Below, in pieces: positions 56,989 through 64,000 of a DNA stretch of 64,000 nucleotides; the first letter of the stretch is position 1, and each line of letters opens with the position of its first letter. The notes under the pieces are model-generated. The model saw nothing but the letters and a program-made list of their open reading frames with translations. It was not told where the DNA came from and ran no database searches. A program made the translations under genes and the position numbers. Origin of the DNA: Cystobacter fuscus DSM 2262 (GTDB lineage Bacteria; Myxococcota; Myxococcia; Myxococcales; Myxococcaceae); contig NZ_ANAH02000020.1 of NCBI RefSeq assembly GCF_000335475.2, positions 140,354 to 204,353 of the forward strand. The letters run 5' to 3'.

Positions 56989-59900
56989 ATGTCAGTGACC
57001 GCGGAGTTGCTCGAAGCCGTCCGGGAGGAAGCGCGCCCGGACACCTGGTCCGCGGGTATGGGCCTGGCCCGCGCGGGTGCCGTCTCGGTGCAGTCCGTCG
57101 GAGAGGAAGAGGCCGTCCTGCGGGTGCGCGCCGCGGGCAGGCCGGCGCCCCTGACCACCGTGCTCTACCCGGAGGACGAGATCTGGGAGTGTGACTGCCG
57201 CGGCCGGGTGGATCCCTGCGAGCACGTGGTGGCGGCGGCCATCGTCCTCCACCAATCGCGGACCCAGGCCGCCGCCGCGCCGCGTCCCGCCGCTCGGCCC
57301 ATGCCCGCTCCCAACCGGCTCGCTCCGAACCGGCCCGCTCCCGCCCAGGCCCCCGCGGCCCAGGCCGCTGCGCGCCCAGGCACCGCGCCGAAGCCGGAGC
57401 GCATGGTGTACCGCTTCAAGCGCGTGGACGGAGGACTGCAACTCGAGCGCCTGCTGGTGCGTCCGGACAACACCGCGCGGTTGCTCGCGCGCAGTCTGGC
57501 GTCGCTGATGGCCAACCCCGTGGAGGCGGCGCGGATCCACGTGGAGCCGTGCGATCTGCTCGCGGACAAGCTGCTGGCGCGGCCCACGAAGGGCGCGCTT
57601 CCTCCCGAGCGGCTCGGCGCGCTGCTGCGCGTGCTGGAGCCCGCGCGCACGGTGATCTTCGACGGCGCGCTGGTGTCCGTGTCGAGCGAGCCCCTCCTGC
57701 CGCGCGTCACCGTGGAGGACCGTGGAGAGCAGACGGTGCTGAAGATCGAGAAGGATCCGCGCATCACCGAGGTGGTGAGTGCCGGGGTGGCGGTGTGCGG
57801 GGGCGCGCTCTGTCCGCTCGGCGAGCAGGGCCTCACCGGCGCGTGGCTGGAGAGCCTGCCGCAGGAGAAGGTCTTCTCGCCCGCGCAGATGGGGGATTTC
57901 ACCGGCAAGGTGCTGCCGGACCTCGCGCGGCGCATGCCGGTGGACGTGAAGAGCCAGCGGCTGCCGCCCATCGATCGCACGCTCGAGCCGCGCATCTCCG
58001 TGGAGCTGAATCAGCTCGACTCCGGGCTGTCGGTGCTGCCCACCCTGGTGTACGGCGCGCCGCCCTCGGTGCGCATCGACAACGGGCGCATGGTGTATCT
58101 CAAGGGCGCGGTGCCCGTGCGCGACGAGGCCGCCGAGCAGAAGCTCATCCACCAGTTGCGCGACGAGCTGAACATGGTGCCCGGCCGGCGCGTGACGGTG
58201 CAGGGCAAGGAGGCGGTGCAGCTCGCCGACAAGCTGCGGCGTTGGCGGGGCGACCTCACCGGCGACGCGGCGCGCGTGGTGAGTCCCGACGTGCAGCTGC
58301 GCCCCGTGCTGTCGGTGGACGCGGGCGCCACGCGGGATGGGGTGCCCCAGGTGGGCTTCTCGTTCGACTTCCAGGTGGAGGGCGCGGGGGATGGCGCGCC
58401 CCGCTCGGTGGACGCGGGCGCGGTGATGCGCGCGTGGGAGGAGGGGCTCGGTCTGGTGCCGCTGGAGGGTGGCGGATGGGCCCCCCTGCCCACCGAGTGG
58501 CTGAAGACGCACGGCCAGCGCGTGGCGGAACTGCTGTCCGCGCGGGGGAAGGATGGGCGGCTCGCCAACCACGCCATTCCTCAGCTCACCGGGCTGTGCG
58601 AGGCGCTGGAGCACCCCCCTCCGCCGGGGCTCGAGCGGCTGGCGCCCCTGGTCCAGGGCTTCGAGAAGCTGCCGGACGCGCGGCTGCCCGAGGATCTCAC
58701 CGCCACGTTGCGCCCCTACCAGCTCCAGGGCCTGAGCTGGCTCACCTTCCTGCGGCAGGCGGGACTGGGCGGCGTGCTCGCGGACGACATGGGTCTGGGC
58801 AAGACGTTGCAGACGATCTGCACGCTGGGGCCGGGCTCGTTGGTGGTGGCGCCCACGAGCGTGCTGCCCAACTGGGAGGCGGAGGTGAAGCGCTTCCGTC
58901 CCTCGTTGAAGGTGTCCGTCTATCACGGCCCCGGCCGCGTCCTGGACGAGACGGCCGACGTGACGCTCACCACCTACGCGCTGCTGCGCCTGGACGCGGA
59001 GGTGCTGGGCGCGAAGGAGTGGGACACGGTGGTGCTGGACGAGGCCCAGGCCATCAAGAACCCGGACAGCCAGGTGGCGCGCGCGGCGTACGGGCTACAG
59101 GCCGCCTTCCGGGTGGCCTTGAGCGGCACGCCCATCGAGAACCGGCTCGAGGAGCTCTGGAGCCTGATGCACTTCACCAACCAGGGGCTGCTCGGCGGGC
59201 GCAAGGAGTTCGAGGAGCGGTGGTCGCGGCCCGTGTCGGACAACCAGAAGGGCGCGGCCGAGCGGTTGCGCGCGCGCATCCGTCCCTTCGTCCTGCGCAG
59301 GCTCAAGCGGGACGTGGCGCCCGAGCTGCCGCCGCGCACCGAGTCCGTGCGGCACGTGACCCTGAGCGAGCGGGAGCGCGCCGTCTATGACGCGGTGTAC
59401 GCCGCCACGCGCGAGGAGGTGGTGTCCCAGCTCGAGGAGGGGGGCAGCGTGCTCAAGGCGCTGGAGGCGCTGCTGCGGCTGCGCCAGGCGGCGTGCCACC
59501 CCGCGCTCGTGCCGGGACAGCAGGCGAAGACGTCCTCCAAGGTGGAGGCGCTCATCGAGGCCCTCGGCACCGCGGTGGCGGATGGGCACAAGGCGCTCGT
59601 CTTCTCGCAGTGGACGTCCATGTTGGATCTCATCGAGCCGGCGCTGCGGGAGGCGGGCATCGGCTTCATCCGGCTGGATGGGAGCACGGCCAATCGCGGT
59701 GGCGTGGCCGAGCGGTTCCAGGATCCGGAGGGCCCACCGGTGATGTTGATTTCGCTCAAGGCGGGCGCCACGGGACTCAACCTCACGGCGGCGGACCACG
59801 TCTTCCTGGTGGACCCGTGGTGGAACCCGTCGGTGGAGGCGCAGGCGGCGGACCGCGCGCACCGCATCGGCCAGCAGCGGCCGGTGATGGTGTACCGGCT

Positions 59901-60036
59901 GGTGTCCCGGGGCACGGTGGAGGAGAAGATCCTCACCCTGCAGGAGAAGAAGCGGGCGCTCTTCGAGTCCGCGCTCGGCGGAGCCTCGGGGGGAGCGGCC
60001 ATCACCCGGGCGGACCTCATGCAACTGCTCGACTGA
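56989..60036 (+). CDS. SWIM-domain SNF2/RapA-type helicase
   Basis: A 1015-residue ATPase. A SWIM zinc motif lies near the N-terminus ([18 protein letters not shown], about 65-82), followed by a Pro/Ala-rich linker and an SNF2-associated domain; the C-terminal 450 residues are the SNF2 motor with [20 protein letters not shown] and [12 protein letters not shown]. Bacterial SNF2 proteins remodel nucleic acid-protein complexes. The ATG at 56989 begins the conserved part; the frame is open upstream without similarity. Confidence 0.88.
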   Translation: MSVTAELLEAVREEARPDTWSAGMGLARAGAVSVQSVGEEEAVLRVRAAGRPAPLTTVLYPEDEIWECDCRGRVDPCEHVVAAAIVLHQSRTQAAAAPRPAARPMPAPNRLAPNRPAPAQAPAAQAAARPGTAPKPERMVYRFKRVDGGLQLERLLVRPDNTARLLARSLASLMANPVEAARIHVEPCDLLADKLLARPTKGALPPERLGALLRVLEPARTVIFDGALVSVSSEPLLPRVTVEDRGEQTVLKIEKDPRITEVVSAGVAVCGGALCPLGEQGLTGAWLESLPQEKVFSPAQMGDFTGKVLPDLARRMPVDVKSQRLPPIDRTLEPRISVELNQLDSGLSVLPTLVYGAPPSVRIDNGRMVYLKGAVPVRDEAAEQKLIHQLRDELNMVPGRRVTVQGKEAVQLADKLRRWRGDLTGDAARVVSPDVQLRPVLSVDAGATRDGVPQVGFSFDFQVEGAGDGAPRSVDAGAVMRAWEEGLGLVPLEGGGWAPLPTEWLKTHGQRVAELLSARGKDGRLANHAIPQLTGLCEALEHPPPPGLERLAPLVQGFEKLPDARLPEDLTATLRPYQLQGLSWLTFLRQAGLGGVLADDMGLGKTLQTICTLGPGSLVVAPTSVLPNWEAEVKRFRPSLKVSVYHGPGRVLDETADVTLTTYALLRLDAEVLGAKEWDTVVLDEAQAIKNPDSQVARAAYGLQAAFRVALSGTPIENRLEELWSLMHFTNQGLLGGRKEFEERWSRPVSDNQKGAAERLRARIRPFVLRRLKRDVAPELPPRTESVRHVTLSERERAVYDAVYAATREEVVSQLEEGGSVLKALEALLRLRQAACHPALVPGQQAKTSSKVEALIEALGTAVADGHKALVFSQWTSMLDLIEPALREAGIGFIRLDGSTANRGGVAERFQDPEGPPVMLISLKAGATGLNLTAADHVFLVDPWWNPSVEAQAADRAHRIGQQRPVMVYRLVSRGTVEEKILTLQEKKRALFESALGGASGGAAITRADLMQLLD

Positions 60037-60062
60037 AGAGTGATCAGGCGATGTTGGCGACT

Positions 60063-60881
60063 TTATTTATTTCCAGCGCCTTGACGTCCCAACTCCCTGT
60101 CCCAAGCGGATAACTGCGCGGACACCGTGTATTTTTCAGCGCCGGAGAGCGAGACGAACTTCTCCGGGGGAAGCGCGGAGAGGCGCTCGCGCAGGAAGCC
60201 CGGATCGCGGAGCACCTCGGGGTGCTTCAAGTCGTTGTCCCCTTCCACGATGAGGGGAATCACCCGGAGCACTGCCTCCAGGCATTCCTCGCGGGTCGCG
60301 TGAGCCACGCGCTCCACCGTCAGCGCCAGGTGCTCGCGGAGCGGGGCGGGGCCCCCGGGGCACCATGCCTCCAGGGTCTTGCGCCAGACGTCATCCATGA
60401 GCGCTTCCAGCGTGTAGTCGTCATCGAACGACCAGAACGCATAGCGAGGGCCCTGGAGCACGTCCCAGAAGCGGAGCACGGAAGCGAGCCGGTCCGCTAT
60501 GCGCCTGGCGCTTCGCGGTGGCGGCGGAGACACGGCATGGTAGAGCGCCCCCCAAGGCGTGTTCAGGCAGAAGGTCTCGAAGGCGGCCCTCGCGTGCAGG
60601 CGCTCCTCTTCTTGTACGCCTTCATTCAAGTCCAGGAAAATGCCGACGAACATGTGCATCCGCCAGCAGTCCCGAGGCGCACCAAATTCGGCCCCCGAGT
60701 GCATCACCAGCACCTCACCGGGCTGCATCTGGCGCAGCTGCCGGGGCTGGGGGAAGGCACCGGTCTTGATGTACTCCCGAGCCCACCACTTGCCTTCGGC
60801 TCTCACTTTACGGCGGATGGTGGCAATGGTGCCGTAGAGCCACGCTGGAAACTCAAGTACCGTGGACGGGTTCGTCGTCAT
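60063..60881 (-). CDS. Hypothetical protein, candidate orphan immunity protein
   Basis: A 272-residue soluble protein with PGEVLVMHSGAEFGAPRDCWR, LLRFWDVLQGPRYAFWSFDD and repeated Trp/Phe-rich helices. No family recognised. It follows, by 56 bases on the same strand, the broken end of another gene, an arrangement typical of toxin followed by immunity gene in this genome. ATG 60881 has AGAGG close upstream; ATG 60899 is an alternative. Immunity function is only inferred. Confidence 0.5.
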   Translation of the reverse strand: MTTNPSTVLEFPAWLYGTIATIRRKVRAEGKWWAREYIKTGAFPQPRQLRQMQPGEVLVMHSGAEFGAPRDCWRMHMFVGIFLDLNEGVQEEERLHARAAFETFCLNTPWGALYHAVSPPPPRSARRIADRLASVLRFWDVLQGPRYAFWSFDDDYTLEALMDDVWRKTLEAWCPGGPAPLREHLALTVERVAHATREECLEAVLRVIPLIVEGDNDLKHPEVLRDPGFLRERLSALPPEKFVSLSGAEKYTVSAQLSAWDRELGRQGAGNK

Positions 60882-60936
60882 GGCCTCTCGCCCTACCATC
60901 GCGGCCAGGAATTCCTCAAGCGCCTGACCCGCCCGT

Positions 60937-61215
60937 TCAACGGCAGTCGCCAGGCAGGTAGACCTGGCCCTGGAAGCCCTTGGGGCGTTCACCCCCTTCA
61001 TAGGCAACCCGGATGGCCTGCTCGGCCAGCTCTCCGTGCTGTTCTATTTCTTCCCTGGGCAAGGGCTCTTCCTTTTGGGCCGCCCGCTCCTGACAATTGC
61101 CAGAGCGCTCCCCCGTTCTCGAAGTCGATGAAGAGGGAGCCCTCGAAACCGGTGCCTCCCACGAGCTTCTTGTCAGGGTCGACGGCCTTGTTGAGGGCCG
61201 CCAGATAGCGCCCAG
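60937..61215 (-). pseudogene. Remnant of an unknown gene behind the IS3 element
   Basis: After the truncated transposase the sequence reads [20 protein letters not shown] and LFIDFENG in one frame, then [20 protein letters not shown] and [12 protein letters not shown] in another, ending at TGA 60937. At least one frameshift separates them. It looks like the C-terminus of a gene cut by the element and decaying, possibly a toxin whose immunity partner is the intact gene downstream. Confidence 0.4.
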
Positions 61216-61737
61216 CGCGTTGAGCACCAGGTGCCGGTCCATGGTCTCGCTCATGGACCAACCCACAACCTTGCGCGAGAACAGGTCGAGCACCACCGCC
61301 AGGTACAGCTACCCCTCGCGCGTGCCCACGTAGGTGATGTCCGTCGCCCAGGTGGTGTTGGGTTGCGCGGGAGAGAAATCCCTCGCGAGCACATTGGGCG
61401 CTATGGGCTGACGGTGACGCGAGTCCGTCGTGCACACGTAGCGTCGTCGTCTGCGCGCGGCCAGGCCCTGCTCACGCATGAGTCGCACCACGCGCTTGCG
61501 GCTCACCCGCTGGCCGCGGGCGCGCAACTCCGCATGCACTCGCGGGCTGCCGTACGTGCGGCGACTGTCCTGGTGCACCCGAGTGACTTCCTCGGCCAGC
61601 ACCCGGTCCGACGCGTGCCGCGCTGACTCCGGGCGCTCTTGCCAAGCGTAATAACCCGAGCGCGACACGCCCAGCTGCCGGCACATGAACTTCACGGGAA
61701 CGTGGGCCTTCTGCGCGTCTATCAGCTCGAACTTCAC
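61216..61737 (-). pseudogene. IS3-family transposase OrfB, nonsense and truncated
   Basis: N-terminal CRQLGVSRSGYYAWQ and RRTYGSPRVHAELRARGQ (HTH_21 and core start), then TWATDITYVGTREG. A TAG at 61309-61311 replaces the Trp codon expected in GTREGWLYLAVV; after it [15 protein letters not shown] continues the DDE core, and similarity stops after RHLVLNALG at about 61216. The last catalytic Glu region is lost. Confidence 0.75.
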
Positions 61738-62032
61738 GTCGAGCCCTCCTTCGCGAAGAAGGCCGCCGCTTTTTTTAAGAAGTCGCGCTCCATCGTCAGC
61801 TGACGCACCTCCTTGCGCAGTCGCGCGAACTCCTCCCGCTCAGCCGTGGTGAGCACTCCCGCCGGGCCCTTGCCCTCGTCCACCTCCGCCTGCTTCACCC
61901 AGTTGCGCAGAGCCGAGTCCGTCAGGTCCAAGTCCTTGGCCACTGGGGGACGCTCTTGCCTCCCTCGCGCACCAGCCGGACCGCCTCGGCCTTGAACTCC
62001 GCGTTGAAGCTCCGTCTTTTTCTTCGCTCCAT
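61734..62032 (-). pseudogene. IS3-family OrfA, frameshifted
   Basis: The start reads MERRKRRSFNAEFKAEAVRL and VREGGKSV, then one base appears to be missing near 61943; the next frame continues with AKDLDLTDSALRNWVKQAEV and a C-terminal leucine-zipper-like helix (LRKEVRQLTMERDFLKKA). Adding one base restores a normal OrfA of about 99 residues with its helix-turn-helix. Confidence 0.7.
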
Positions 62033-62251
62033 GGACACTACCTCCCGTGTAGCCGACTTACGAGGTATGTCCACAAAAGCGGATCAGTCCCATGAGGCGA
62101 GGTTCCGAGGTTCGTGGACCCTCCGGAACGGGGACTTGGCTTCGCTGACTGAGCCAGTGGGGTTTAGTTCCAAGGTGGGCCTACACTAGAAGATCAGGGG
62201 GTACAAAGCTGACAACCGGGATATGCTGCGCTCGAACTGAAGGAGGCTGTA

Positions 62252-63292
62252 ATGACCAGCAAGCCTTGGGAATGGCAGGAATCGGATCTCCAGAACCTCG
62301 TGGGACAGCAGGAGTCTTCACGTCTTGAATTTAAATCGAAGAAGCTTCTGGATGAGCATCATAAGAACGCCAAGAAGCTAGCTGACATCTTGACACCCGA
62401 GGTGTCGGCCTTCGCCAATTCAGAAGGCGGCACAATCGTCATAGGCATTGAGGAGGAAAAGAAAGGGAAAGGCGGGAGGTACGCTGTTGCCCTGGAGGGA
62501 GTCGGCACAGAACTGATTTCCCCAGAATGGCTTCAACAAGTAATCGAGAGCAACCTCAGACCCTATTTGCCCGGCCTCAGGCTCAAGAGAGTTGTAATGG
62601 CAGAAGGGACTCAGGTTGCATATGTCATTAGTGTTCCGCGTGGTTCCACTGCCTACCAAGCCTCAGATTTCCTGTATTATGGTCGGTCGGAGTTCGAGGC
62701 CAAGCCCTTGCCGGACCACGAGATTCGCCTGCGGATGATGCAGGGACGCGTTCCACGAGCCCGTATTGTTGTTTGTAACGTAAGTCAGACAGCTTCCGCC
62801 GAAGAGAAGGATCAGAAGGCGCGGGCTCTGGTTGCGGGCATTGAAGATCCTGTGGAAAAGGGAATCCGGCTGATAGAGTCTGGGTGGGATGGTCCGGCCT
62901 TATATGACGAGTACAAAGTAGACCTCGCACTCATGAACGAGGGTGAGCTTACAATCCGAGACTTTCTGGCGCGGGTTCATCTGTCGTGCTCCCCGGAATT
63001 CGATATTCATGATGACAGTGGACGCAAGGTGAATGAAATAATTCTTCGCCTTCAAAGCGACCTAAATGTACTCAACGTCGGCACGGCCACATACCACCCA
63101 GGAGAGAAAAAGGTTTTTCCTGGTAGTGCTCATCAAATTGGCGCGTGCATGTTGGTGGTCCCTAAAGGGAAGGCGATCGCGGCAGGCAATTTCAAAGCGA
63201 ACTGGCGAGTGTATATGGACGATACGCAACCGATCTTTGACGAGATGGAACTTGGGCTGGAATGCGAGCATTGGCTTGCGCGTGGGAAATAG
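62252..63292 (+). CDS. AlbA_2/Schlafen-domain ATP-binding protein
   Basis: A 346-residue protein with an N-terminal Schlafen AlbA_2 domain: ESSRLEFKSKKLL, then VSAFANSEGGTIVIGIEE. The middle and C-terminal parts are not recognised. AAGGAGG stands six bases before ATG 62252. GC content is far below the genome average, indicating transfer. AlbA_2 proteins act in DNA/RNA binding or regulation and are common in defence-rich regions, but its role here is unknown. Confidence 0.75.
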   Translation: MTSKPWEWQESDLQNLVGQQESSRLEFKSKKLLDEHHKNAKKLADILTPEVSAFANSEGGTIVIGIEEEKKGKGGRYAVALEGVGTELISPEWLQQVIESNLRPYLPGLRLKRVVMAEGTQVAYVISVPRGSTAYQASDFLYYGRSEFEAKPLPDHEIRLRMMQGRVPRARIVVCNVSQTASAEEKDQKARALVAGIEDPVEKGIRLIESGWDGPALYDEYKVDLALMNEGELTIRDFLARVHLSCSPEFDIHDDSGRKVNEIILRLQSDLNVLNVGTATYHPGEKKVFPGSAHQIGACMLVVPKGKAIAAGNFKANWRVYMDDTQPIFDEMELGLECEHWLARGK

Positions 63293-63678
63293 GCTATTCC
63301 TCTTGGGAATGGGGGAGCCCTAAACGTGATGATGCAAGCATCGGGAAAAGAGCGACTGAATTCCTTCGGAGTAATCGATAATCAGAAAGCTACCGCCACA
63401 TACAAAAGCCACAGGGATGGATTTCCCAAGCCCCGGCCCTTTGACACCGCGTCGCGCGCAAGAGTGGCCGAGCACGGGCGGCGCAACCTGGAGGTGAGCC
63501 GCACGAGCCAGCAAAGCTCATGGAGGCGTGGCTGCTGCTGGGGATGTTACGGTAGCCGAGGTCCGAGAGGCGCCGTGAAACGACTGGGAAGGTGCCTCCA
63601 AAGCCACCCCTTCAGCTTTCAGCAGGACTCCGTGTTGAGCATGGGACTACAGTCGAGAGCACGCTTGGTTCGATCGCT
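63293..63678. other. Low-GC stretch without a supported gene
   Basis: Short open frames on both strands lack ribosome sites and recognisable similarity. It separates two converging low-GC genes and may be remains of transferred DNA. Confidence 0.4.
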
Positions 63679-63945
63679 TCAGTCAGTGCCGCTTGGGGAC
63701 ATGAAGGGGTCATTCACGTCGAGCGGGGCAGGAAGACAGCTTGCGAAGTTGCCCCCGAACTCGGTTGTCCGCCAGTCGTCCGTAGTCTCATCAACGGTAC
63801 AGCCGACGGTCTTCAGTTTCTCGAAAAGAAGCTTTCGATGCTCATGCTTGTCAGAAAGACGAACAATGTGAATGCCACTAATATCTGAGGGCATTTCCGC
63901 ATTGCCGAGCGCCACGAAGATGGTGCCAGCACGATTCTTTGCCAT
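63679..63945 (-). CDS. C-terminal part of a TIR-like nucleotide-binding protein, probably truncated
   Basis: The 88-residue frame reads AMAKNRAGTIFVALGNAEMP, SDISGIHIVRLSDK, then KLLFEKLKTVGC, and just before the ATG lies VIYEAGL. This order is the C-terminal half of the predicted nucleotide-binding TIR-like family (related to Cap12-type domains), in which the N-terminal half precedes VIYEAGLA. A TGA closes the frame upstream at about 63978, so it is either frameshifted or a remnant; the rest would lie at the window's end or beyond. Confidence 0.55.
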   Translation of the reverse strand: MAKNRAGTIFVALGNAEMPSDISGIHIVRLSDKHEHRKLLFEKLKTVGCTVDETTDDWRTTEFGGNFASCLPAPLDVNDPFMSPSGTD

Positions 63946-64000
63946 CGCAAGACCCGCCTCATAAATGACGGTAACCGTTCACCGACTCAGGCCGCGTTGG

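Larger units (their letters stand above)
61216..62091 (-). mobile_element. Decayed IS3-family insertion sequence
   Basis: Both IS3 genes are recognisable on the minus strand but broken. The left end lies near 62091, where TGATCCGCTTTTGTGGACA begins; the right end is missing, the element stopping inside the transposase at about 61216. A slippery run of seven A (61776-61770 on the minus strand), as used for the programmed -1 shift between the two IS3 frames, is preserved. Confidence 0.8.

Noticed and set aside
61216..62091. Intact, active IS3 element
   Set aside because: OrfA has a frameshift, OrfB a nonsense codon, and the right end is missing.

Overview
The window is about 70% GC with very strong third-position GC bias. 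It reads as chromosomal DNA of a myxobacterium, most likely the Cystobacterineae (Archangium/Cystobacter/Myxococcus relatives). The evidence is a set of families largely confined to that group: a DUF2378 (Mxa_TIGR02265) protein, a SitA-type lipoprotein toxin with a downstream immunity candidate, a DUF5953-like fragment, many lipoproteins, and a large PAS/GAF hybrid histidine kinase. Species assignment is inference. No rRNA, tRNA or CRISPR array was seen.

Layout. 1-11.4 kb: housekeeping and conserved hypothetical genes, including two di-heme cytochrome c peroxidase-family genes (one cut by the window edge), a membrane acyltransferase-like protein, DUF2378, a methyltransferase-like protein, an RdgC that appears split into two overlapping genes, MAPEG, a cysteine-cluster protein and an Ap4A phosphorylase-like enzyme. 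11.5-23.7 kb: a hybrid sensor kinase, an Old Yellow Enzyme homologue, a secreted repeat lipoprotein, an M4 metalloprotease with its terminator, an MFS carrier and a VWA protein. 23.7-28.7 kb: a coherent sulfide-oxidation locus of type II sulfide:quinone oxidoreductase, a sigma-54 activator, a persulfide dioxygenase, rhodanese and a TauE/SafE (TSUP) carrier. It has two good -24/-12 promoters, each preceded by three GAAAC/GTTTC elements at identical 10- and 12-bp spacing. This implies that sulfide or persulfide stress drives the whole set through the activator.

28.7-31.0 kb is a SitA-like toxin gene (frameshifted) with its putative immunity gene. 31.4-36.5 kb is a signalling group: RsbQ-like hydrolase translationally coupled to a class III adenylate cyclase, a dual-specificity phosphatase, and a phosphoribosyltransferase-like/kinase-like fusion. 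36.5-41.2 kb is an accessory island of lower GC carrying DarTG (DNA ADP-ribosylation toxin-antitoxin), an IS4-type transposase remnant and broken genes. It ends in a degenerate copy of the 3' end of the preceding gene.

41.2-60.0 kb returns to core-like DNA: a penicillin-binding protein, MazG, an ABC ATPase, a GH63-type glucosidase, a TadE/TadG/Flp-like pseudopilin cluster, an atypical SDR protein with a zinc ribbon, a GH128-like glucanase lipoprotein and a SWIM/SNF2 helicase. 60.0-64.0 kb is a second accessory stretch: an immunity-like gene behind a wrecked gene end, a decayed IS3-family element, a low-GC Schlafen/AlbA_2 protein and the C-terminal part of a TIR-like nucleotide-binding protein. 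The last two are families often found in defence regions.
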